64,000 bases of DNA from Brachybacterium faecium DSM 4810 (lineage in GTDB: Bacteria > Actinomycetota > Actinomycetes > Actinomycetales > Dermabacteraceae): NCBI GenBank assembly GCA_000023405.1, contig CP001643.1, positions 372,001-436,000 on the forward strand. Reading direction: 5' to 3'. Within the stretch, counting starts at the first letter, position 1. Every line of letters begins with the position of its first letter. The notes below the pieces were generated by a model. The model was not told the origin of the DNA, ran no database searches, and saw only the letters and a list, made by a program, of their open reading frames with translations. The translations under genes were made by a program, and so were the position numbers. Below, in pieces: positions 8,515 through 18,171 of this stretch.

Positions 8515-10368
8515 TCACAGACCGTCGATGATCAGCGCCGTCGCGTCGAGCCACGCCTCCTTGGTTGCCGGGGAGACGCGCGGCCAGTCCAGGTGGGAGC
8601 CGTCCACGAACTGCTGCTCGTAGGGCACCTCAGTGACCGCGCGGGTGTGCGCCCCGAAGTGTGCGATGAGGCGGCTGCGCAGCGTCGAGTCGAGCTTGCC
8701 CTTGGAGGAGTGGGACAGGATCGTCACCGCATGATCGACCTGCTCGGCCAGGCCCGTCGCCCGCAGCTCGTCGATCATCCAGGCCGCGGCGTTGAAGGTG
8801 TCCTCCCGCACGGTGGAGATGATGACCAGCTGGTCCGCCTCCTTCACCGCGGCGAGCCAGTTCGAGGCGCGCACGTTGTTGCCGGTGTCGATGACCTTGA
8901 TCCGGTAGAAGCGCGAGAGCGTGTCGTTGAGCTCGCCGAAGGCCTCGGCGTCGATCGACGCGGCCGAGCCCGGATCCTCGTCCGAGGCGAGGATGTCGAA
9001 GCGCATCTCGCCCTGGGGGCGCACGTACGGGTCGAGATCCGCGTTGCTCGCCTCGGCCGAGCGCAGCCGGTCGATGTCATGCAGCAGATCCACCGCGGTG
9101 CGGCCGTGGTCGGTGGGGATGCCGCGCCAGCCCAGGGTGCCGCGGGTCTCGTTGTTGTCCCAGGCGAGCACGTTGCCGCCGCGGGTCACGCCGAGCGTCG
9201 CGGCGATCATCAGGGAGGCGGTGGTCTTGTGCGCGCCGCCCTTGAGGTTGACCACCGCGATGTTCCGCGGGCCGTCCAGCGGGCGGCGGATGCGCTCCAG
9301 GCGCAGCGTCTCGCGGCGCTCGCGCTTGTTCGGCCGCGGCGAGATCACCCCGCCGGTGAGCCGCGTGATGAGGCCGGGCAGGCCGCGGGTGGCCTTGACC
9401 TTCTCCGGCTTCGCGGTCGAGGACTGCAGGTCCTGGAGGGTGGGGCGCGAGGGATCCTTCTCCGGCAGCGTGCGCGCAGGCAGCGGGCGCTTGCGCACCG
9501 GTGCCTCCTGCGCCTGTGCGGCAGAGGGAGCGGGCGAGGCCGAGGCGGCCGACGACGCGGAGGTCGCCGACCACACCGACGCGGCCGAGGAGGCGGAGGG
9601 GGCCGATCCCGCCGACGGCGCGGAGGCCGCGGACGGTGCCGACGCAGCGGACGGTGCGGACGACGCCGACGCAGCCGATCCAGCAGAGGGGGCGGACGCG
9701 GCCGAGGGGGCGGAGCCGGCCGATGGAGCAGGCGCGGCCGACGACGCCGAGGCAGCCGAGGAGGCCGATCCCGCCGACAGGCCCGACAGCGCGGAGGGGG
9801 CCGAGGGCGCGGAGCCCGCGGACGGGGCGGAGGAGGCCGAGGCGCCGGAGACGGCGGAGCTCGCCGTCCCCGCCGAGCCGCCGCTGGCCGTGCTCACGGC
9901 CGCGCCCTGCGGCGAGAGCGGCTTCGCGGCGCGACGACGGCGCGCCCCGTGCGGACGCATCGCGGGCAGCTCACCGGTCGCGGCGGAGCCGATCGCCGCA
10001 TGCTCACCGGTCACCGGCGACCCGAGAGCGGCGTGCTCACCCGTGGCGCGGGGACGGAACGCACGGGCGGCGCTCTCCTCGGCGGGCGGGGCGATCAGCG
10101 GGTCATCGAGCGTGGGCCCGTGCACCGGGCGCTCATCCGCCTCCCGGCCCGTGATCCGGCCCGAGGGCTCGACCCGCAGGTGATGGCGCACTCCCGGCTC
10201 GACGATCACCACATCGAGATCCTGCTCCGCAGACTTCGCGGCGGTGATGAAGGCCTGCTTCACGCGGTCCCTGATCTGCGGCAGGTCGGCACCGGAGACC
10301 TCGACGGTCTCCTGGGCGAGATGCACGGTGGCAGTCGTGTCGGAGGTGATCCGCGCCTGCGCGATCAT
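8515..10368 (-). CDS. ParA/MinD-like ATPase with long Ala/Ser-rich linker
   Basis: A 617-residue protein from the ATG at 10368, chosen for its GGAAGGA ribosome site (spacing 7). The N-terminal ~155 residues contain a small ordered domain and charged linker. Residues about 155-285 are an extreme low-complexity tract of Ala, Ser, Pro and Gly in short repeats such as APSAGSA. The C-terminal ATPase carries the deviant Walker A KGGAHKTT (about 375). The family includes chromosome/plasmid partition, septum-site and type VII secretion-associated ATPases. No ParB or ESX genes are adjacent, so the cargo is unknown. It diverges from the PP2C-like gene with 119 bp between them. Confidence 0.85.
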   Translation of the reverse strand: MIAQARITSDTTATVHLAQETVEVSGADLPQIRDRVKQAFITAAKSAEQDLDVVIVEPGVRHHLRVEPSGRITGREADERPVHGPTLDDPLIAPPAEESAARAFRPRATGEHAALGSPVTGEHAAIGSAATGELPAMRPHGARRRRAAKPLSPQGAAVSTASGGSAGTASSAVSGASASSAPSAGSAPSAPSALSGLSAGSASSAASASSAAPAPSAGSAPSAASAPSAGSAASASSAPSAASAPSAASAPSAGSAPSASSAASVWSATSASSAASASPAPSAAQAQEAPVRKRPLPARTLPEKDPSRPTLQDLQSSTAKPEKVKATRGLPGLITRLTGGVISPRPNKRERRETLRLERIRRPLDGPRNIAVVNLKGGAHKTTASLMIAATLGVTRGGNVLAWDNNETRGTLGWRGIPTDHGRTAVDLLHDIDRLRSAEASNADLDPYVRPQGEMRFDILASDEDPGSAASIDAEAFGELNDTLSRFYRIKVIDTGNNVRASNWLAAVKEADQLVIISTVREDTFNAAAWMIDELRATGLAEQVDHAVTILSHSSKGKLDSTLRSRLIAHFGAHTRAVTEVPYEQQFVDGSHLDWPRVSPATKEAWLDATALIIDGL

Positions 10369-10475
10369 CTGGGTTCCTTCCGCGTCCTGAGCACCGCCGC
10401 ATCCGGGACGGATGGGCGGCATGGTCCGGGACCACTCTACGGGCGCTCACGCCCCGGTTCGCCTCCGGGATTGCC

Positions 10476-10481
10476 TACAGT
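10476..10481 (+). promoter_or_regulatory. -10 box of a predicted leaderless promoter
   Basis: TACAGT is followed by exactly six bases and then the GTG start of the PP2C-like gene. The same -10/6-base/start spacing recurs at several other genes in the window. Confidence 0.5.
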
Positions 10482-10487
10482 GGCGGC

Positions 10488-11243
10488 GTGCACACCACAC
10501 TCCTCAGCGACCCGGCGGTCCCCGGCGCGAACGAGGACGCCGGCGGAGTGCTCGGCCAGGTCGCCGTGGTGCTCGACGGCGCCGGCGTCCCCGCGCGATT
10601 CCGGGCGGGATGCACCCACTCCGTCGCCTGGTACTCCCACACCCTGGCCGCCCACCTGCTCACCCGCGCGCAGGATCCGGCGGTCCCGCTCCGCGCCGCG
10701 CTCGCCGGGGCGATCGGTGACGTGCGGGCCCTCCACTCCGGGCGGTGCGATCTGGACCGGGGCGGACCCTCCGCGACCGTGGTCGCCGTGCGGTGGGACG
10801 CCGAGCACCTCGAGCACCTGGTGCTGTGCGACTCCTCTCTGCTCGTGGACCGGTCCGACGGAACCGTCGCCCGGCACAGCGACGCTCGGATCGACCAGGT
10901 GGTGCGCGAGGAGAGCGGCGCGGAGGCGATCGAGGCCCGCCGCAACGCACCGGGCGGTTTCTGGGTGGCGCGTCACGAGCCGCACGCCGCCCGGGAGGCC
11001 CTCGTGGGGCGGATCCCGCTGGCGGGGCTGAGGGCCGTGCACCTGGTCTCCGACGGGATCACCCGCGCGGTCGATCTGCTGGGGATGCACGACGACACCT
11101 CCCTCGCCGGATCGCTGCGCGAGGACCCGCACCGCCTGGTGGGCTCCCTGCGCGAGAGGGAGCGCGACCTTCCGATCGGTCGACGCCCCCGCAAGCTCCA
11201 TGACGATGCGACGGTGCTCACAGTTTCTCTGGATGGACGCTGA
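10488..11243 (+). CDS. PP2C-family protein phosphatase-like protein
   Basis: A 251-residue protein starting at GTG. PP2C (SpoIIE/Stp) landmarks are visible in order: NEDA near residue 15, LDGAG (metal-binding Asp-Gly, about 28-32), GGPSAT in the middle, and LVSDGIT (SDG motif, about 197-203). A second acidic position is in LCDSS. These are the metal-binding acidic sites of PPM phosphatases, though the usual first RxxNED context is shortened. It may counteract the Hanks kinase encoded 8 kb away, but nothing in the sequence ties them. Cytoplasmic, no membrane segment. Confidence 0.75.
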   Translation: MHTTLLSDPAVPGANEDAGGVLGQVAVVLDGAGVPARFRAGCTHSVAWYSHTLAAHLLTRAQDPAVPLRAALAGAIGDVRALHSGRCDLDRGGPSATVVAVRWDAEHLEHLVLCDSSLLVDRSDGTVARHSDARIDQVVREESGAEAIEARRNAPGGFWVARHEPHAAREALVGRIPLAGLRAVHLVSDGITRAVDLLGMHDDTSLAGSLREDPHRLVGSLRERERDLPIGRRPRKLHDDATVLTVSLDGR

Positions 11244-11310
11244 AGCGCGGCCCGAGAGGCTGGGAGGACGCCGGATGCGAGCCATGCTGTAAAATCGGAC
11301 AAAGCGGGCG

Positions 11311-11765
11311 TACACTGGTGTCAGAAACGGTTTCCGGCCTGGGCGCTTTGTGCTCTCATGACGAAGAATTGGAGTGCCCACCACTTAGGGACACCTGTCC
11401 TCGATTCTGCATGCCACCTGCGAAAACACCGGGTACGAGCGCGTTTACAGCGGGCGATCCAAGGCCTACACTCGACCTCACGACGCGATCGCCCCGCGGG
11501 GTGGCCGTCGCAGGCGATCAGGGGGCGCTGTCCCCGGATCTGCTGGTACGCTTCCGAGTGTCGGAAGACGTTGAAAATTTTATAGATGTGCCGTTCCCTG
11601 AGACCCCCCTCAAGGGGAGCGGCCGGATGGGCACTACGCCAGGTTCCCCCACCTATGGCAGCCCATCCAGCCTGTTCGCCCGCACCCACCCCTGACGGAC
11701 GACAGGCCTGACGAGCGGTCCGTGAGCCCCCGACACTGTCGGCTGAGAGCTCCGGGCCGCTCGTC
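11311..11765 (+). ncRNA. candidate structured RNA in a gene-poor segment (tentative)
   Basis: From 11244 to about 11786 neither strand shows convincing coding: the two long open frames (11318-11695 plus, 11321-11689 minus) lie opposite each other, lack third-position G/C bias and match no family I know. Base composition falls, with an A/T-rich patch near 11570-11583. TACACT at 11311-11316 resembles a -10 box, and the segment ends in a compound hairpin at 11710-11765. This could be a roughly 440-base RNA gene. I tested it by eye against RNase P RNA and tmRNA landmarks and found neither. Confidence 0.25.
11710..11765. terminator. compound stem-loop, possible terminator
   Basis: GACGAGCGG (11710-11718) pairs perfectly with CCGCTCGTC (11757-11765). 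Inside, a CCG-GAGC/GCTC-CGG helix and a CCGAC-act-GTCGG hairpin (11730-11742) extend the fold. There is no strong T-run on either side, so a structural RNA end is as likely as a terminator. Confidence 0.45.
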
Positions 11766-11786
11766 GCATTTCCAGCCCGGCTCCGA

Positions 11787-11934
11787 GCTGTGGTCCTGCC
11801 GCTCGCAGGCTCGCAGCACGTCGCTCACGGTGTGGGTGGGCTGAGCTCCTGCCGCTCGCGAGCTCGCAGCACGTCGCTCACGGTGTGGGTGGGCTGTGCT
11901 CCTGCCGCTCGCGAGCTCGCAGCACGTCGCTCAG
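11787..11934. repeat. 53-bp tandem repeat, about 2.8 copies
   Basis: Copies start at 11787, 11840 and 11893. The third is cut at about 42 bases where it runs into the stop codon of the winged-helix gene. Copies are nearly identical; the second and third contain the palindrome GCTCGCGAGC. The unit includes the last bases of the gene, so the repeat looks like tandem duplication of the gene's 3' end. Confidence 0.85.
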
Positions 11935-12686
11935 CCGAGGATCGCGACGTCGCTGCCGGGGTCGAGGCGGTAGCCGGCGCCGCGCACCGTCGAGATGAGG
12001 CGGCGGTAGCGGCCCAGCTTCGTGCGCACCCGGCGCACGTGCACGTCGACCGTGCGCTCGCCCGTGTCCTCGGGCGCCTCCGCCCACACCGTCTCCATGA
12101 GGTCGGTGCGCGAGAGGGTCGAGCGCGAATTGCGGGCCAGCTGCGCCAGCAGCTCGAACTCCTTGTAGGTGAAGTCCACGTCCTGCCCGTCGATCCGCAC
12201 CCGACGACCGAACAGATCGATCACCAGGCTGTCGCTCGGCGCCGCCGAGGGGCTGGACGGGCTCACCGCGGTGGCCTGCAGGGCGCGGCGACGAGCCGCC
12301 TCCGCATCCCGGCGGGCGGGCGAGTTGGGGGAGACCACACCGGCGCGGCGGGGACGCAGCGGGCTCACCGCAGCGGCACCCTGGCTGCGGGGCGGAAGCG
12401 TGCGCGAGGTCAAGCGGCCGGTCGCCGCGAAGGCGTTGGGGCTGTTCACCGCGACGGTGGTGCGGCCGTCCCGGGCCGCGACCAGGCGCTGGGCGCGGGT
12501 GCGCAGCTCGTCGGCGATCAGCGCCGTCTCGACGTCGCCGGTGCCTGCGGGAAGCGTGACGGACACGGTGATGGTGACGGCGTCCTCCGTGGGGCGGGGG
12601 CGCGGAGCCGTGCCGCCCACCCGGTGCAGCGAGCGGACGGAGGGGCGAGCAGAGGTCTGAGTGTGGCGATCCAGGGCGATGGTCAT
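11931..12686 (-). CDS. winged-helix (OmpR/PhoB-type) DNA-binding protein without receiver domain
   Basis: A 251-residue protein with ATG at 12686 and ribosome site GGAGAA (spacing 8). The C-terminal ~95 residues form a trans_reg_C winged helix: LFGRRVRIDGQDVDFTYKEF opening strand region, the TYKEFELLAQLARN helices, the recognition helix around RTVDVHVRRVRTKL and the wing ISTVRGAGYRL. The N-terminal ~150 residues are a Ser/Pro/Ala-rich region with a short beta-rich part, not a phospho-acceptor receiver. It therefore probably binds DNA without classic two-component control. The 3' end is tandemly duplicated (see repeat). Confidence 0.85.
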   Translation of the reverse strand: MTIALDRHTQTSARPSVRSLHRVGGTAPRPRPTEDAVTITVSVTLPAGTGDVETALIADELRTRAQRLVAARDGRTTVAVNSPNAFAATGRLTSRTLPPRSQGAAAVSPLRPRRAGVVSPNSPARRDAEAARRRALQATAVSPSSPSAAPSDSLVIDLFGRRVRIDGQDVDFTYKEFELLAQLARNSRSTLSRTDLMETVWAEAPEDTGERTVDVHVRRVRTKLGRYRRLISTVRGAGYRLDPGSDVAILG

Positions 12687-12826
12687 GATGCGAGTTCTCC
12701 GAGAAGCGGCGCGAGATGCGCGGCGGCTGGTGGACCCGGGATCCCTGGGGATCGACGCGCGCAGGCGGATCGTTCAGGGGTGTGCTCCCGTTGGCACCTG
12801 GAGCCCGCGCCCTCCGGCCGGCTCCT

Positions 12827-12873
12827 GTCAGCCGACCTCGGAGGTGTCGTGAGCGCTCAGAGGCTCGGCTGAC
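12827..12873. promoter_or_regulatory. inverted repeat overlapping the 3' end of the Met-rich peptide gene
   Basis: GTCAGCCGA (12827-12835) and TCGGCTGAC (12865-12873) are exact complements, extended inward by CCTC/GAGG with one bulged base. The loop holds the palindrome TGAGCGCTCA containing the peptide's stop codon. It may be a terminator for that gene or an operator for the winged-helix gene downstream. Confidence 0.4.
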
Positions 12874-12970
12874 GATGCATCATCGGCATCATCATCATGC
12901 ACATCATCGAACGCATGGCGGAGCGGACCACCCGGCGGGTGGTCTCGCGGAGCGCGGCGTTCGTGGTCAT
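12857..12970 (-). CDS. 37-residue methionine-rich peptide, function unknown
   Basis: The reading frame runs from ATG 12970 to TGA 12857-12859. It has a basic N-terminal half (Thr/Arg-rich, with RETTRRVVRSAMRS) and a striking C-terminal cluster MMCMMMMPMMH followed by RQPSL. Eleven of 37 residues are Met. Leaving Met codons out, 24 of 27 codons end in G or C, matching real genes here. Met/Cys/His clusters of this kind can bind Cu(I) or other soft metals, which is inference. No clear ribosome site precedes the ATG, but a G-rich hairpin arm ends ten bases upstream. It lies 77 bp beyond the ureG stop on the same strand. The opposite strand reads as a His-rich frame without codon bias. Confidence 0.5.
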   Translation of the reverse strand: MTTNAALRETTRRVVRSAMRSMMCMMMMPMMHRQPSL

Positions 12971-12979
12971 GGCTACGAG

Positions 12980-13042
12980 GATGCCCCGTCCCCTCCCGGG
13001 GAGCAAGACCCTGTTCACATGTCGGGACGGGGACGGGGCATC
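12980..13042 (-). terminator. strong hairpin after ureG (terminator or translational gate)
   Basis: GATGCCCCGTCCCC (12980-12993) and GGGGACGGGGCATC (13029-13042) are a perfect 14-bp inverted repeat with a 35-base loop, starting 5 bases after the ureG stop. No U-run follows. It may end the urease transcript or sequester the G-rich site ahead of the Met-rich peptide. Confidence 0.6.
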
Positions 13043-13047
13043 AGGGG

Positions 13048-13797
13048 TCAGTGGGAGTGGCCGGGAGCCGCTTCCTCGTGGGTGTGCAGGTAGCCGCCCT
13101 CGCCGTCCTCGTCGGCGTGGAAGTGCGGCGCCATCGGGCCCGGATCCTGCGGCGTGTGACCGCCCGCGGAGAACGACCGGTGCAGCTCCCGCACCCAGGC
13201 CGCCAGGGCGTCCACCGTCTCCGGGCGCTTGCGCGAGACGCCCAGCACCGCCCGGCCCTCGCGGGCCTCGGAGGCGTCGGACAGCATCTCCTCGACGTCC
13301 ACGTCCACATGCTCGGCCAGGTCGATCTTGTTCACCACGAGCAGGTCCGCGCGGCCGATCCCGGGGCCGCCCTTGCGCGCCACGTCGCCGCCGCCGGCGA
13401 CGTCGAGCACGAACAGCTGCGCGTCCACGAGCGAGGGGGCGAAGGTCGCGGTGAGGTTGTCGCCGCCGGACTCGACCAGCACGATGTCCAGCGGGTCGAA
13501 GTCCCGCTCGAGATCCTCGACGGCGAGCAGGTTCATGGTGACGTCATCACGGATCGCCGTGTGCGGGCAGGCGCCGGTCTCCACCGCGCGGATCCGCTCC
13601 TCGGGCAGCACGCCCTCGGAGCGCAGGAAGCGGGCGTCCTCGTCGGTGTAGATGTCGTTGGTGATCACACCGATCCGGAACTCCTCGGCGAGGGCCCGGC
13701 ACAGGTTCGCGATCGTGGAGCTCTTGCCGGTGCCGACGGGCCCGGCGACTCCCAGACGCAGCGCGCGGCGCGGGGTGGTGGTGCTCTCAGCGGTCAT
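13048..13797 (-). CDS. ureG: urease accessory GTPase UreG with His-rich tail
   Basis: A 249-residue SIMIBI-class GTPase that drives nickel insertion into urease. Visible are the P-loop GPVGTGKSS (about 20-28), the conserved ESGGDNL segment, the nickel-binding Cys-Pro-His in [12 protein letters not shown], and the guanine motif VVNKIDL. The C-terminus carries an unusual His/Glu/Asp-rich extension with [18 protein letters not shown] and HSH, which may store nickel; no ureE is present. ATG 13797 has an excellent GGAGGA site. Last gene of the urease operon. Confidence 0.95.
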   Translation of the reverse strand: MTAESTTTPRRALRLGVAGPVGTGKSSTIANLCRALAEEFRIGVITNDIYTDEDARFLRSEGVLPEERIRAVETGACPHTAIRDDVTMNLLAVEDLERDFDPLDIVLVESGGDNLTATFAPSLVDAQLFVLDVAGGGDVARKGGPGIGRADLLVVNKIDLAEHVDVDVEEMLSDASEAREGRAVLGVSRKRPETVDALAAWVRELHRSFSAGGHTPQDPGPMAPHFHADEDGEGGYLHTHEEAAPGHSH

Positions 13798-13838
13798 GCT
13801 TCCTCCAAAGGGTTGGGTGGTGTCCAAGGGCGGTGGGC

Positions 13839-14738
13839 TCACCGCGGCACGGCGGTCCAGCCGCGCGGGGCGTCGGCCGCCCACGGCGGGCCGAGCAGGT
13901 CCATGCCATGATCGAGGCGGTCGCGCAGGGTGGGGGCGTCCTCGGCGAGGGCCGAGATCTGCACGGTGCACGCATCCTGCCGCATCACCGCGCTGCCGGC
14001 ATCGGGTGCGGCGGCGGCCGGGCCGGGGGCGCCGTCGGGATCGACCACCACCACGTTGCCGACGGCGCGGTGGGTGCCGAGCACGCTGGGGGTGCGGGAG
14101 CCGGACGCCTCGGGGTCGAGGTCCACCTGCTGCACCACGGCGGGCACCCCCTCGCGCCGCACGCTCAGGAGGGCGGAGAGGGAGCCGGGCTCCTCGCGGT
14201 GGCGGCCCAGCACGAGCTCCTCGCGGAACAGCAGGCGCGCGCCCTCGTCCAGCTCCGCCTCGATGACGTGCTGGTGGCGGCAGCCGCGGGCGGCGATCAC
14301 CGGTTCGGGGATCCACACGCAGGTGCCGCCCTCCTCCACCCGCAGGCGCGTCACCCAGCGGGAGAGCCGGCCGTGCGGCCCGGGCAGCACGAGGGTCGCG
14401 CCGACGTCGCGCAGCAGCAGCGTGGAGCCGGCGCCGACGTGGATGTCCAGCACGTAGGTGTCGCCGCCGACGGGCCCCGCCGCGCTCGCGGACATGCGGA
14501 TCCGGGCCGCGTCCCCGCCGCGGACGAACGGCTCCTCGCCGCTGGCGATCGTGGGCCGCGGCGACAGCGGGGTGTCGGCCCGCAGGCGGGAGAGCGCGGT
14601 GCGGCCTCCGCGCAGCTCGGTGGCGATCACCGCATGGCAGAGGAAGGAGCCCTGGGAGGTGCGCCGCCGCGACTGCTCCGGCTGGCCGAAGGCGGGAAGC
14701 GGCGGGGCGGCCTCAGGAGGCGAAGAGACGCTGGTCAT
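13839..14738 (-). CDS. ureD: urease accessory protein UreD (UreH)
   Basis: A 299-residue UreD-family scaffold that binds apo-urease together with UreF and UreG during nickel-site assembly. Family landmarks are the beta-rich body with [20 protein letters not shown], the [14 protein letters not shown] segment and the [10 protein letters not shown] strand. The start overlaps the end of ureF by 26 bp, and no good ribosome site is seen, so translation is probably coupled to ureF. Placing ureD before ureG is less common than ureF-ureG-ureD. Confidence 0.92.
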   Translation of the reverse strand: MTSVSSPPEAAPPLPAFGQPEQSRRRTSQGSFLCHAVIATELRGGRTALSRLRADTPLSPRPTIASGEEPFVRGGDAARIRMSASAAGPVGGDTYVLDIHVGAGSTLLLRDVGATLVLPGPHGRLSRWVTRLRVEEGGTCVWIPEPVIAARGCRHQHVIEAELDEGARLLFREELVLGRHREEPGSLSALLSVRREGVPAVVQQVDLDPEASGSRTPSVLGTHRAVGNVVVVDPDGAPGPAAAAPDAGSAVMRQDACTVQISALAEDAPTLRDRLDHGMDLLGPPWAADAPRGWTAVPR

Positions 14739-15444
14739 GAGTGGTATGCAGCTCGGCGGCGATGTCGGTGAGAGGGGCGGCGAGGGAGGGGAGGTCGTGC
14801 AGGTCGATGTCGGCGTGCGCGGCGGCGCGGTCCGCGATCTCGTCGAGATCCGGGGCGAGCTCCGCCAGGCAGCGGTGGGTCGCGAAGGGGTCGATGCTCA
14901 GCAGCTTGACCGCCGCCACCGCCGGGGTCGCCGCCGCCTCGTAGAGCACCACGCCCGCGGCATCCCGGGCATCGAGCCCGAGCGCGGCGGCGACCACCCC
15001 GTAGGCGAGGGGCTGCTGCAGCACCGGACCGGCGGCATCGAGCACCGCGGTCTGCGCGGGGACGATCGACCGCGTGGCCCGCAGCAGCATGCGGCCCAGG
15101 TCCTGCCCGATCTTCCGCAGGGCGGGGGAGGGGGTGCGGGCGATCAGCTCCCGGTCGAGCTCCTCGAGCTGCGCCTGCAGCCCGGACAGGTCCCCGGCCT
15201 CGAGCGCGAGGGCCGTGCGGTGCTGCGCGGCCGCGGCGAAAGCACCGCTGACCAGCCCCGTGGTGTGCACCCGTCCCCGCAGGTAGGCGGCGATGTCCTC
15301 CGCGGTGCGGACCCAGCCGCGGGCGATCGCCTGCTCGAGCCCGGCCGAGTGGGCGTAGCCGCCGGCCGGCAGGCGCCCGTCGCCGAGCAGCAGGAGCGCC
15401 GCGGTCCGGGAGGGGACGGGGCGCGGGGACGGGGGCTGCGGCAT
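14713..15444 (-). CDS. ureF: urease accessory protein UreF
   Basis: A 243-residue all-helical UreF. It has the family N-terminal LLLLGDGRLPAGGYAHSAGLE segment and the C-terminal helices that contact UreD and UreG. It acts as the activating partner of the UreG GTPase in urease maturation. The start is 2 bp after ureC and the end overlaps ureD by 26 bp, so the genes are tightly coupled. Length is close to the family norm. Confidence 0.92.
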   Translation of the reverse strand: MPQPPSPRPVPSRTAALLLLGDGRLPAGGYAHSAGLEQAIARGWVRTAEDIAAYLRGRVHTTGLVSGAFAAAAQHRTALALEAGDLSGLQAQLEELDRELIARTPSPALRKIGQDLGRMLLRATRSIVPAQTAVLDAAGPVLQQPLAYGVVAAALGLDARDAAGVVLYEAAATPAVAAVKLLSIDPFATHRCLAELAPDLDEIADRAAAHADIDLHDLPSLAAPLTDIAAELHTTHDQRLFAS

Positions 15445-15446
15445 TC

Positions 15447-17148
<1,702 letters not shown>

Positions 17149-17156
<8 letters not shown>

Positions 17157-17730
17157 CGAGCGGACCTCCGCATTCCCCGCGGAAGCCGCGCGCGATGCGC
17201 CGGCCGCGGATGTCGATCAGTTGGACGTCCTCCTCGGCGCCGGGCTCGAAGCGCACGGAGCCGCCGGAGACGATGTTCAGCCGCTTGCCCCACGCGGCCT
17301 TGCGGTCGAAGTCGAGGGCGGGGTTGGCCTCGGCGAAGTGGAAGTGCGAACCGACCTGGATGGGGCGGTCCGCGGCGTTGACCACCCGCAGCGTGATGGG
17401 GGAGGCGCCCCGGTTGATCACCACGGGCTCCTCGGCCAGCAGGATCTCGCCGGGGATGACGGGCACGCGGTAGTCCACCGGATCGGTGGTCGCGCGGCGC
17501 GGTGCCTGGCGGCTGCTGGTGCCGGAGCGGCGCGGCTCGCTCGGTGCGCCGACGCCGGAATGGCCGCGCGCCTCATCCTGCGCGTCCTGCGCGTACTCGC
17601 GGCCGGGATCGTCGGTGAGGTGGGTGGCGGGCTCGGCGGCCGCATCGGGCGCGAGCTCCGGGTTGTCGAAGGGGTTCTCCTCCATCGACGGAGCGTCGGC
17701 CGGATCCTGCGGAGGCTTCTCGTTGCTCAT
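17149..17730 (-). CDS. ureB: urease beta subunit with long N-terminal extension
   Basis: A 193-residue UreB; a typical stand-alone beta subunit is about 100-120. The family core starts near residue 90 (VPVIPGEIL) and includes [18 protein letters not shown] and the C-terminal GFRGECGG. The first ~88 residues are an acidic, Pro/Ala/Asp/Glu-rich, probably disordered extension absent from ordinary UreB. The ATG at 17730 has a very strong AGGAGGGA site, so the extension is likely translated. The next good start would be well inside the gene. UreB sits at the periphery of the (UreABC)3 assembly. Confidence 0.93.
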
Positions 17731-17740
17731 CGTCCCTCCT

Positions 17741-18043
17741 TCACTGCAGGGGGTCGGTGACGGTGACGAGCTTGGTCCCGTCGGGGAAGGTGGCCTCGAC
17801 CTGGACCTGCGCGAGCATCTCGGGCACGCCCTCCATGACGTCGTCACGGCTGAGCACGTAACGACCGCCCTCCATGAGGTCGGAGACCGACTGGCCGTCG
17901 CGCGCACCCTCGAGGAGGTACGAGGTGATCAGCGCGGTCGCCTCGGGGAGGTTCAGCCGCAACCCCCGTTCCTTGCGCTCGAGGGCGAGCTTCCCGGCCA
18001 GGTGGACCATGAGCCGCTCCTGCTCGTGGACGCTCAGGAACAT
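17741..18043 (-). CDS. ureA: urease gamma subunit
   Basis: A 100-residue UreA of standard length with conserved [15 protein letters not shown] near the start, [13 protein letters not shown], and the C-terminal [16 protein letters not shown] 18043 follows a GGGAGG ribosome site. It is the first gene of the minus-strand operon ureABCFDG; the transcript must start in the 128-bp gap before upp. Forms the outer layer of the urease trimer. Confidence 0.96.
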   Translation of the reverse strand: MFLSVHEQERLMVHLAGKLALERKERGLRLNLPEATALITSYLLEGARDGQSVSDLMEGGRYVLSRDDVMEGVPEMLAQVQVEATFPDGTKLVTVTDPLQ

Positions 18044-18171
18044 GGGGCCTCCCGCTGATCGACGACACCGGAGAGCCCGTCATGGCCCCGCCATCGTCGG
18101 GGTCAATCGACGGGTGTCAGCCTCAGCCCTCCGACTGCCCGCCCATCGCTCCCGAGCTCGGACGACGTCGA

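Noticed and set aside
11318..11695. Two opposing 120-125-residue frames in the gene-poor segment
   Set aside because: Neither has third-position G/C bias or a recognisable family; kept only as part of the candidate RNA region.
11311..11765. RNase P RNA or tmRNA
   Set aside because: The conserved RNase P core and the tmRNA tRNA-like ends with the TTCGA loop are not found on either strand.
12893..13093. His-rich plus-strand frame (HHRHHHHAHH) that could look like a nickel-binding protein beside urease
   Set aside because: Its codons end mostly in T or A in the His run, unlike genes here. It is the reverse of the well-biased Met-rich frame.
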